DNA from: Bradyrhizobium sp. CB1717
GTDB taxonomy: Bacteria > Pseudomonadota > Alphaproteobacteria > Rhizobiales > Xanthobacteraceae
DNA length: 64,000 nucleotides
Direction of reading: 5' to 3'
Assembly: GCF_029714325.1 (NCBI RefSeq)
Contig: NZ_CP121666.1
Coordinates: 5,976,001-6,040,000 of the forward strand
Numbering within the stretch: the stretch's first letter is position 1; every line of letters begins with the position of its first letter. Both the position numbers and the translations under genes were made by a program. The notes under the pieces were generated by a model, which saw only the letters and a program-made list of their open reading frames with translations, searched no databases and was not told where the DNA came from. Positions 54,156 through 64,000 of this stretch are shown piece by piece.

Positions 54156-54192
54156 AAAGAAAAAGCCCGACCTCTTCTCGAGGCCGGGCTTT
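54156..54192 (-). terminator. Rho-independent terminator of the TRAP receptor gene
   Basis: On the minus strand a 13-base stem with one mismatch (arms 54162-54174 and 54180-54192, loop 5 bases) runs into a T-rich end (TTTTTCTTT). It lies 25 bases after the stop of the solute-receptor gene. Confidence 0.8.
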
Positions 54193-54217
54193 CCCCTCTT
54201 GCGACTTGTTCGAACGA

Positions 54218-56643
<2,426 letters not shown>

Positions 56644-56728
56644 AGCGCATCTCCCAAACGGGGCACGATCCGGTCAGATCAGGCCCAAGGCTTCAGGATG
56701 CCCCATTAGAGCGGAAACGACCAAAAGG

Positions 56729-57178
56729 CTACTGCCTGCCGATATCGTCAGCCATCTCGGCGGGCGCGGCGCCCTGCTCCAGGGCCGCCTCGTAGTTCAG
56801 CTCGATCATGACCCCGTTGGGGTCGTGGACGAAGATCTGCCAGAGGTCGCCGCCGGGCACCTGGCGGGAGTCGAACTTCATCCCTTTGGACGTCAGCCGC
56901 TGCTTCATGCCGTCAAACCCGCGGCTGACGAAGGCGACATGGTGGACAACGCCGGAATCCGGCTTTTGTGGCTCCGAGGTCGACGAAATATCGACGAGGT
57001 GCACCACCGCCTTGCCCTCGCTGTACATCCAGGCCCCCGGGAAGGCGAAATTCGGCCGGGCGCCTTTTTCCAGACCCAGCACGTCTTCGTAGAAGCGGAC
57101 CGTCTCGGCCAGATTCCGGGTCCTTATGTTGAAATGATCGAGGACGCCAACGCTCACGCCGCCCAAACCCGCACCCAT
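56729..57178 (-). CDS. VOC family (glyoxalase/dioxygenase fold) protein
   Basis: A 149-residue vicinal-oxygen-chelate protein. Paired beta-alpha-beta units show LDHFNIRTRNLAETVRFYED and VVHHVAFVSRGFDGMKQRL, with the late DPNGVMIELNYE ending; metal ligands would be the His of DHFNI, the His of HHVAF and the Glu of IELNY. The ATG at 57178 has GGGAG six bases upstream; an ATG at 57217 has no room for such a site. It lies 85 bases before the Mrp gene on the same strand. Substrate is unknown. Confidence 0.85.
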   Translation of the reverse strand: MGAGLGGVSVGVLDHFNIRTRNLAETVRFYEDVLGLEKGARPNFAFPGAWMYSEGKAVVHLVDISSTSEPQKPDSGVVHHVAFVSRGFDGMKQRLTSKGMKFDSRQVPGGDLWQIFVHDPNGVMIELNYEAALEQGAAPAEMADDIGRQ

Positions 57179-57372
57179 GTTTCGCTCCCTTGTTTTGAAG
57201 TTCTTGAGGTCCGCCATCCTAGCACAAGAGGGCGCCAAACGAAGGCGTTGCCCTCCGCCCTTAAGGGTTTATGGTGCGCCCGGTCCGCTCCGAAGCGGAA
57301 CCTCAAAATGCCGCATGGGCGCCCCCCGCCCGGCTACAACCGTAAAACTCAAACTACGGACAAGGTACCACA

Positions 57373-58245
57373 ATGGCTAAAGTCGCTTTCCTCGGTCTCG
57401 GCGTGATGGGCTTCCCCATGGCCGGACACCTCGTGAAAAAAGGGGGCCATGAGGTCACCGTCTACAACCGCACCGCGGCCAAGGCGAAGGAATGGGCGGA
57501 CAAGTTCGGCGGCAAGACGGCGGCCACCCCGAAGGCCGCCGCCGAGGGCCAGGATTTCGTGATGTGCTGCGTCGGCAACGACAACGACCTGCGCTCGGTC
57601 ACGATCGGCGCCGACGGTGCATTCGCCGGCATGAAGAAGGGCGCAACCTTCGTCGACCACACCACCGCCTCCGCCGAGGTTGCCCGCGAGCTCGATGCGG
57701 CCGCGACCAAGGCCGGCTTCAAGTTCATCGACGCCCCCGTCTCCGGCGGCCAGGCCGGCGCCGAGAATGGCGTGCTGACCGTGATGTGCGGCGGCGCTGA
57801 GGACGTCTATGCCGGCGCCGAGCCGATCATCACCGGCGCCTATGCGCGGATGTGCAAACTGCTCGGGCCGGCCGGTTCGGGCCAGCTGACCAAGATGGTC
57901 AACCAGATCTGCATCGCCGGGCTCGTGCAGGGTCTCTCCGAGGGCATCCATTTCGCCAAGAAGAGCGGCCTCGACGTCGCCGCCGTGATCGAGACCATCT
58001 CGAAAGGCGCCGCGCAGTCGTGGCAGATGGAAAACCGCTACAAGACCATGAACGAGGACAAGTACGATTTCGGCTTCGCGGTCGAATGGATGCGCAAGGA
58101 CCTCTCGATCGCGATCGCCGAAGCCCGCCGCAACGGCGCCAATCTGCCTGTCACCGCGCTGGTCGATCAGTTCTACGCCGAGGTCGAGAAGATGGGCGGC
58201 AAGCGCTGGGATACGTCGAGCCTGCTCGCGCGCCTCAATCGCTGA
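57373..58245 (+). CDS. NAD(P)-dependent beta-hydroxyacid dehydrogenase
   Basis: A 290-residue enzyme of the 3-hydroxyisobutyrate/tartronate semialdehyde reductase family. Motifs are GLGVMGFPMAGHL (cofactor), IDAPVSGGQAGAENG (substrate), and GQLTKMVNQICI with the catalytic Lys. It differs from the relative at 30700 and has no aldehyde dehydrogenase neighbour. It precedes nhaD by 22 bases and may share its transcript. Confidence 0.9.
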   Translation: MAKVAFLGLGVMGFPMAGHLVKKGGHEVTVYNRTAAKAKEWADKFGGKTAATPKAAAEGQDFVMCCVGNDNDLRSVTIGADGAFAGMKKGATFVDHTTASAEVARELDAAATKAGFKFIDAPVSGGQAGAENGVLTVMCGGAEDVYAGAEPIITGAYARMCKLLGPAGSGQLTKMVNQICIAGLVQGLSEGIHFAKKSGLDVAAVIETISKGAAQSWQMENRYKTMNEDKYDFGFAVEWMRKDLSIAIAEARRNGANLPVTALVDQFYAEVEKMGGKRWDTSSLLARLNR

Positions 58246-58267
58246 TACCTGACGACCTGAAACGACC

Positions 58268-59545
58268 TTGCTGATCGCGATCGCCGCCATCTTCGTCCTC
58301 GCCTACGCGGCGATCGCGCTCGAGCACCCGCTTCGCGTCAACAAGAGCGCCACAGCGCTGCTCGGCGCGGGGCTGCTGTGGACCATCTACGCGGTCGCAA
58401 CCGGCGACCACGCACTGGTCGGCCGCCAGCTCGACGAGTCCGTCGGCTCCACCGCGCAGATCGTCTTCTTCCTGATCTGCGCCATGACCATCGTCGAGGT
58501 GATCGACGCCCATGACGGCTTCGAGGTCATCACCTCCCTGATCCGCACGACGAGCCAGGTCACGCTGATCTGGCTGATCGGCTTCGTCACGTTCTTCCTC
58601 AGCGCGATCCTGGACAATCTGACGACCACAATCGTCATGATCTCGCTGATCCAGAAGCTGATCGCCCGCCGCGACGACCGCCTGCTGTTCGCCTCCCTCA
58701 TCGTCATTGCCGCCAATGCCGGCGGCGCCTGGACCGTGATCGGCGACGTCACCACGACCATGCTGTGGATCGGCGGGCAGATCACGCCGCTGAAGATCAT
58801 GGGCGCGGTGTTCCTGCCCTCGCTGCTCAATCTGCTGGTGCCGCTCGCCTTCATCAGCTTCTCGCTCAGGGGCAAGACCATCGCACCGCCGCCAAAGGAC
58901 AACGGACTCCTGGCCGTCGACCGGTTCGAGCGCAATTTGATGTTCTATCTCGGGCTCGGCACGCTGATCGCGGTGCCGGCGTTCAAGGCGGTCACGCATC
59001 TGGCGCCCTTCATGGGCATCCTGTTCGGGCTCGGCGTGCTCTGGCTGGTCGGCGAGATCGTGCACCGCCACAAGGAGGAGCATGTGCGCCAGCCGCTCAC
59101 GCTGGTGCACGCGCTGACCCGGATCGACATGAGCTCGGTCGTGTTCTTCGTCGGCATCCTGCTCGCGGTCGCCTGCCTCGAGCATGCCGGCCTGCTGTCG
59201 CTACTGGCCAGATGGCTCGATGCCACGATCGGCCGCCAGGACGTCATCGTCGTCGCGCTCGGCCTGCTCAGCGCCATCATCGACAACGTGCCGCTGGTCG
59301 CCGCGACCATGGGCATGTACGACCTCGCGCATTATCCGCCTGATAGCTTCATCTGGGAGTTCATCGCCTATTGCGCCGGCACCGGCGGCTCGATCCTGAT
59401 CATCGGCTCGGCCGCGGGCGTTGCGGCCATGGGCCTCGAGCGGATCGAGTTCCTCTGGTACGCCCGCCGCATCGCCCCTCCCGCGCTGGCGGGCTATCTG
59501 GCCGGCGCGGTGGTCTATATTGCGCAGCACGCGGCCTTGCATTGA
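58268..59545 (+). CDS. nhaD: NhaD-type Na+/H+ antiporter
   Basis: A 425-residue ion transporter with about twelve helices. It has FFLSAILDNLTTTIVMISL and SAIIDNVPLVAATMGMY (paired Asp-containing helices), plus GGAWTVIGDVTTTMLW, typical of NhaD. It exchanges Na+ or Li+ for protons in the inner membrane. The start is a TTG at 58268; no ATG fits the conserved N-terminus. It follows the hydroxyacid dehydrogenase gene by 22 bases. Confidence 0.88.
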   Translation: MLIAIAAIFVLAYAAIALEHPLRVNKSATALLGAGLLWTIYAVATGDHALVGRQLDESVGSTAQIVFFLICAMTIVEVIDAHDGFEVITSLIRTTSQVTLIWLIGFVTFFLSAILDNLTTTIVMISLIQKLIARRDDRLLFASLIVIAANAGGAWTVIGDVTTTMLWIGGQITPLKIMGAVFLPSLLNLLVPLAFISFSLRGKTIAPPPKDNGLLAVDRFERNLMFYLGLGTLIAVPAFKAVTHLAPFMGILFGLGVLWLVGEIVHRHKEEHVRQPLTLVHALTRIDMSSVVFFVGILLAVACLEHAGLLSLLARWLDATIGRQDVIVVALGLLSAIIDNVPLVAATMGMYDLAHYPPDSFIWEFIAYCAGTGGSILIIGSAAGVAAMGLERIEFLWYARRIAPPALAGYLAGAVVYIAQHAALH

Positions 59546-59566
59546 CGGCGCTGACCGGATCCAAAA

Positions 59567-59581
59567 TTAACGCCGGGTTAA
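59567..59581 (+). promoter_or_regulatory. CtrA box upstream of the histidine kinase gene
   Basis: TTAA (59567-59570), seven bases, TTAA (59578-59581): exact fit to the CtrA consensus. A second palindrome CCTTAA-N8-TTAAGG lies at 59597-59616, with half-sites one base further apart. Both lie 70-117 bases before the kinase start at 59684, where cell-cycle control of a kinase would be expected. Confidence 0.65.
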
Positions 59582-59683
59582 CGTAATTCTTTAGCTCCTT
59601 AAGTCACCTCTTAAGGATTTCTTGCCAGAGATAGACAATGCAGAAGGCCCGCGCCCGGCGCGGGCAGGAATCGTTGTTGTTCG

Positions 59684-61279
<1,596 letters not shown>

Positions 61280-61323
61280 CCAGATGCTTGCAGACATGCC
61301 CGACAACCCTCCACTATGTCCGA

Positions 61324-61527
61324 ATGAGCAAAGAAACGCCGTGCGTCGCGGTCTGCATGATCGATCCCAAGACCAAGCTGTGCTTCGGCTGCGGCCGCAC
61401 CTTGCCGGAGATCGCGCGCTGGCACGCAATGGAAAGCGCGGAACGGCTCTCGGTCATGGCGCTGTTGCCGGCACGCATGGCGGACGCCGGTTTGCAGCCG
61501 ATCGCGGGATCACCGAAACGCACCTGA
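61324..61527 (+). CDS. DUF1289 family protein
   Basis: A 67-residue protein with four Cys in the order CVAVC and CFGCGRT, as in DUF1289 (TPCVAVCxxDP...CxGCGRT), presumed to bind a metal or an Fe-S cluster. The ATG at 61324 matches the family start (MSKETPCVAVC). It lies 44 bases after the kinase gene and 28 before the aspartic protease gene, on the same strand. Function is unknown. Confidence 0.87.
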   Translation: MSKETPCVAVCMIDPKTKLCFGCGRTLPEIARWHAMESAERLSVMALLPARMADAGLQPIAGSPKRT

Positions 61528-61555
61528 TCGCCCCGCGCACCTATAGAGGTGCGCA

Positions 61556-62110
61556 ATGATCCGCTTCCTCCTCGTCCTCATCATGCTCGCCGGCACAGCG
61601 GGGGCCGTCGTCGCCTATGGCGACCCTGATCAGATCGCGCGCGCGAGCCACAAGGTCTCGCACATCTTCCGCGGACAGACCGCCGCCCCGCCCCCGGCGG
61701 TGCAGATCCCGCGCGGCCAGGGCGGCGAATTCGCGCTGCGCGCGAAGATCAACGGCGTCGCCGCACCGATGGTGATCGACACCGGCGCGACCTCCGTGGT
61801 GCTGACCTGGGAAACGGCGAAGGCGATCGGGCTGCCGCTCGAAATGCTCGAATACGACGTCGACCTCGAGACCGCAGGCGGCCACACCAAGGCGGCACGG
61901 CTCACGCTCGATCGTCTCGCCGTCGGCCATCTCGTCGAGAAATCGGTGCCGGCCCTCGTCGTGCAGCGCGGCCAGATGAAGACCAATCTGCTCGGCATGA
62001 GCTTCCTCGACCGCCTGGAGAGCTGGGGCGTGCGCGCCGACAAGCTGATGCTCACGGGCTATCCCGAGCTGCAGAGCAGCCACCGCCGCCCGCGCACGGC
62101 CGTCGACTAA
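61556..62110 (+). CDS. Retropepsin-like aspartic protease (TIGR02281 family)
   Basis: A 184-residue envelope protein. An N-terminal hydrophobic segment (residues 1-20) anchors or exports it. The retropepsin-like domain has the active-site MVIDTGATSVVL (about residues 72-83) and NLLGMSFLDRLESW near the end. TIGR02281 proteins are single-chain relatives of retroviral proteases that would work as dimers in the periplasm. No substrate is known. Confidence 0.88.
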   Translation: MIRFLLVLIMLAGTAGAVVAYGDPDQIARASHKVSHIFRGQTAAPPPAVQIPRGQGGEFALRAKINGVAAPMVIDTGATSVVLTWETAKAIGLPLEMLEYDVDLETAGGHTKAARLTLDRLAVGHLVEKSVPALVVQRGQMKTNLLGMSFLDRLESWGVRADKLMLTGYPELQSSHRRPRTAVD

Positions 62111-62176
62111 TCCTTCCATCGCAACGACGATCTTGGGTAGCCCGCCGAATGCGCAGAGGGTGTGGCATTTCCGGTA

Positions 62177-62204
62177 TTTACAAACCGCCTGGTCGGTTTA
62201 TAAC
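62177..62204 (+). promoter_or_regulatory. Promoter with internal operator for the porin gene
   Basis: TTTACA (62177-62182) and TATAAC (62199-62204), spaced by 16 bases, make a good sigma-70-like promoter. AAACCG (62182-62187) and CGGTTT (62194-62199), with a 6-base spacer, form a palindrome exactly between the two hexamers, as expected for a TetR-type repressor. Transcription would start about 65 bases before the porin ATG at 62278. Confidence 0.55.
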
Positions 62205-62277
62205 CACTGACATTCCCGGATCGGGGTTGGACAAGCGCTGCTTCCCGCCGGAAGCGGCCAAGTGGGAGATTTGAGTC

Positions 62278-62946
62278 ATGAATGCCAGAGCCGCCTTACG
62301 CCGCACGATGCGCGCCCTGCCCTTTGCCACGGCGTTCGCCGCAGGCAGTGCCAGCGCTGCCGGCCTGTCGCCGCGCTATGCGGCGCCCTCCTCCGCCTAC
62401 ACGTCACCACAGCCGGTGTATTCGTGGACCGGTCTTTATGCGGGCCTCAACGCCGGCTACGCCGAGAGCGGCGACGATGCCTTCAACAACCTCGTCGGCG
62501 TGAGCGGCGGCAAGGTCAAGGGCGCCTTCGGCGGCGTGCAGATCGGCTATAACTATCAGCTCTCGCCGATGTTCGTGGTCGGCATCGAGAACGACTTCGA
62601 GGGTGGAGACATCAAGAACCACGACGCCCCCAACAGCGCCGCCGTGAGCATTCCCTGGTTCATGACCGGCCGGGCCCGCGCCGGTATCGCCACGATGGAT
62701 TCACGGTTGTTGTTTTTCGGGACCGCGGGCCTCGCCGCGGGTGAGTTGAAAGACGGCCCGATCAACAAGATGAAGATGGGCTGGACCGCAGGCGGCGGCG
62801 TCGAGTGGGCATTCCTGCCGAAATGGTCGGCCAAAGCCGAGTATCTCTACACCGAGTTCAAGCACGACGATCTGCCGGACTGGAATGCAGCAAAGTTCCA
62901 CACCTTCCGCGTCGGCGTGAACTATCATTTCGACCTGTTCCGCTGA
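62278..62946 (+). CDS. Omp31-like outer-membrane beta-barrel protein
   Basis: A 222-residue protein. Residues 1-28 are a signal peptide (cleaved after ...SASAA). The mature part has alternating aromatic strands, opening with YSWTGLYAGLNAGYAESG and ending with KFHTFRVGVNYHFDLF, whose terminal Phe-rich strand is typical of barrel assembly. It resembles the Omp25/31-like proteins of Rhizobiales. A promoter with a palindromic operator is upstream. Confidence 0.9.
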   Translation: MNARAALRRTMRALPFATAFAAGSASAAGLSPRYAAPSSAYTSPQPVYSWTGLYAGLNAGYAESGDDAFNNLVGVSGGKVKGAFGGVQIGYNYQLSPMFVVGIENDFEGGDIKNHDAPNSAAVSIPWFMTGRARAGIATMDSRLLFFGTAGLAAGELKDGPINKMKMGWTAGGGVEWAFLPKWSAKAEYLYTEFKHDDLPDWNAAKFHTFRVGVNYHFDLFR

Positions 62947-62963
62947 TTGCGGATCGACGAAGG

Positions 62964-62983
62964 GCCGGATCTTGCGATCCGGC
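62964..62983 (+). terminator. Hairpin after the porin gene
   Basis: A perfect 8-base stem (arms 62964-62971 and 62976-62983, loop of four bases) lies 18 bases after the porin stop, between convergent genes. The T-run after it is weak (TCGTTCTCC), so it may act as a poor intrinsic terminator or as a 3' stabiliser. Confidence 0.5.
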
Positions 62984-63005
62984 TCGTTCTCCGTGGTGGA
63001 CGCTG

Positions 63006-63998
63006 CTAAGCAGCGGCCTCCGCCGGCACGCGCGCACCGACGCGCGCGATCGCATCGCGGAGCACGTCGACACCTGCGCCCGGCTTCACACCCTGCTCGG
63101 CGAGATGGCGGCGGAACGCACGTGCGCCGGCAACGGCGTGGAACGCGCCGACGAAATGCCGCGTGATGGCGTGCAGCCGCGTGCCGCGCGCGAGCTGCTC
63201 CTCGATGTAGGGCATCATCGCCTCGAATGCGTCCTGCATGGTCGCGTGCGGCGCAGGCGCGCCGAAGATCTCGGCATCGACAGAGAGCAGCCGCCACGGC
63301 TCCTGATAGGCGGCGCGGCCGAGCATCACGCCGTCGACATGCGCCAGATGCGCCTTCGCCTCGTCGATGCCCGGGACGCCGCCATTGATGATGACAGGCA
63401 CGTCCGGCATTGCGCGCTTGAGACGATAGACGCGATCATAATCAAGCGGCGGGATGTCGCGGTTCTCCTTCGGCGACAATCCATTGAGCCAGGCTTTTCG
63501 CGCATGCACGATCAGCGCGTCGCAGCCGGACGCAACCACCGCTCGCGCGAGCGTATCGAGTGCCACTTCCGGATCCTGATCATCGATGCCGATGCGGCAC
63601 TTCACCGTGACGGGAACGGCAACTGCGCGCTTCATCGCATCGACGCACCGCGCCACGAGCTCCGGCTCCGCCATCAGGCAGGCGCCGAAGCGGCCGTCCT
63701 TCACGCGGTCGGACGGACAACCAACGTTGAGGTTGATCTCGTCATAGCCAAAATCCTCGCCGATCCGCGCCGCCAGCGTGAGCTCGCGCGGATCCGAGCC
63801 GCCGAGCTGAAGCGCCACCGGGTGCTCGATCGCATCGAACCCAAGCAGCCGTTCCCGATCACCGTGGATGACGGCGCCCGTCGTCAGCATCTCCGTATAG
63901 AGCAGCGTCCGTCGGGTGAGGTGACGGTGGAACACCCGGCAATGCCGGTCGGTCCAATCCATCATGGGGGCACAGCTAAATTTCCATGTATTGTCAGC
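63006..63998 (-). CDS. dusA: tRNA-dihydrouridine synthase A, 5' end beyond the window
   Basis: Reduces U20/U20a of tRNA to dihydrouridine with FMN. The catalytic Cys is in NVGCPSDRVKDGRFGACLM, and FMN/RNA motifs are LQLGGSDPREL, HARKAWLNGLSPKENR and NGGVPG. The frame stays open through KFSCAPMMDWTDRH to the edge at 63998; homologues have the KFSVAPMMDWTDRH stretch inside the protein. The true start lies to the right of the window, not at the ATG 63965. Confidence 0.92.
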   Translation of the reverse strand, partial: ADNTWKFSCAPMMDWTDRHCRVFHRHLTRRTLLYTEMLTTGAVIHGDRERLLGFDAIEHPVALQLGGSDPRELTLAARIGEDFGYDEINLNVGCPSDRVKDGRFGACLMAEPELVARCVDAMKRAVAVPVTVKCRIGIDDQDPEVALDTLARAVVASGCDALIVHARKAWLNGLSPKENRDIPPLDYDRVYRLKRAMPDVPVIINGGVPGIDEAKAHLAHVDGVMLGRAAYQEPWRLLSVDAEIFGAPAPHATMQDAFEAMMPYIEEQLARGTRLHAITRHFVGAFHAVAGARAFRRHLAEQGVKPGAGVDVLRDAIARVGARVPAEAAA

Positions 63999-64000
63999 CA

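Larger units (their letters stand above)
53755..54217. other. Non-coding interval with repeat and terminator
   Basis: The 463-base gap contains a degenerate copy of the palindromic repeat (53822-53937) and, at its right end, the terminator of the TRAP receptor gene (54156-54192). I see no gene in it. The open frames across it read through the repeat. Confidence 0.55.

Noticed and set aside
59599..59614. Second TTAA pair as another CtrA box
   Set aside because: The spacing is 8 bases, not 7; only noted as an accompanying palindrome.
63006..63965. dusA starting at ATG 63965
   Set aside because: Codons upstream of this ATG encode the conserved KFSCAP, so the gene continues past the window edge.

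Overview
This window looks like chromosomal DNA of a Bradyrhizobium-type alphaproteobacterium. It is GC-rich, and it carries a coxMNOP-like second aa3-type oxidase operon, an rpiA/gor/gph/moaA neighbourhood, CtrA-type TTAA-N7-TTAA boxes, TIGR02281-type and DUF2865/DUF1289-type small proteins, and the palindromic intergenic repeats common in that genus. The assignment is inferred from gene content, not from a database search. I see no rRNA, tRNA or CRISPR array. Genes are cut by both window edges: a DUF2865-like protein on the left and dusA on the right.

Layout. 0.4-6.4 kb: a DUF2189 membrane protein, then a five-gene heme-copper oxidase operon (subunits II, I, III-like, III, IV). 6.4-10 kb: a tight minus-strand group of class II DAHP synthase, diacylglycerol kinase and NAD synthetase. 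10-17 kb: an alpha/beta hydrolase, an aldehyde dehydrogenase divergent from a ModE-HTH/periplasmic-binding-like regulator, a second stand-alone ModE-like HTH protein, and a small gene preceded by a near-consensus Mo-box; then a divergent HTH/LysR pair. 17-19 kb: a TerB / small membrane protein / TerC / YqhA cluster. 20-27 kb: housekeeping genes (gor, DUF2059, rpiA, gph, lipoprotein, moaA). 26.8-29 kb: a large protein fusing a type I periplasmic-binding domain to a pentameric ligand-gated ion channel. 29-32.6 kb: aldehyde dehydrogenase plus hydroxyisobutyrate-type dehydrogenase, divergent from a LysR regulator. 32.9-40 kb: TRAP permease pair, secreted M20 peptidase, an IS5-family insertion inside an intergenic repeat, and a TctDE-like two-component system.

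40-46.3 kb holds the most unusual locus: a three-gene minus-strand operon of a CHAT-protease protein, a polytopic membrane protein with a large soluble insert, and a 1118-residue alpha/beta-hydrolase-CHAT fusion. It ends against a short-chain dehydrogenase gene whose 3' end has been lost. 46.3-53.8 kb is an accessory oxidoreductase/detoxification region (cupin, double carboxymuconolactone decarboxylase-like protein, MFS exporter, LysR, MarR, FAD monooxygenase). 54-64 kb returns to core functions: TRAP solute receptor, Mrp/ApbC, VOC protein, hydroxyacid dehydrogenase, NhaD, a CtrA-box-preceded histidine kinase, DUF1289, aspartic protease, porin and dusA.

The most valuable leads are the CHAT operon, the channel-receptor fusion, the ModE/Mo-box module, and the repeat family, which has captured an IS and also supplies the C-terminus of a histidine kinase.
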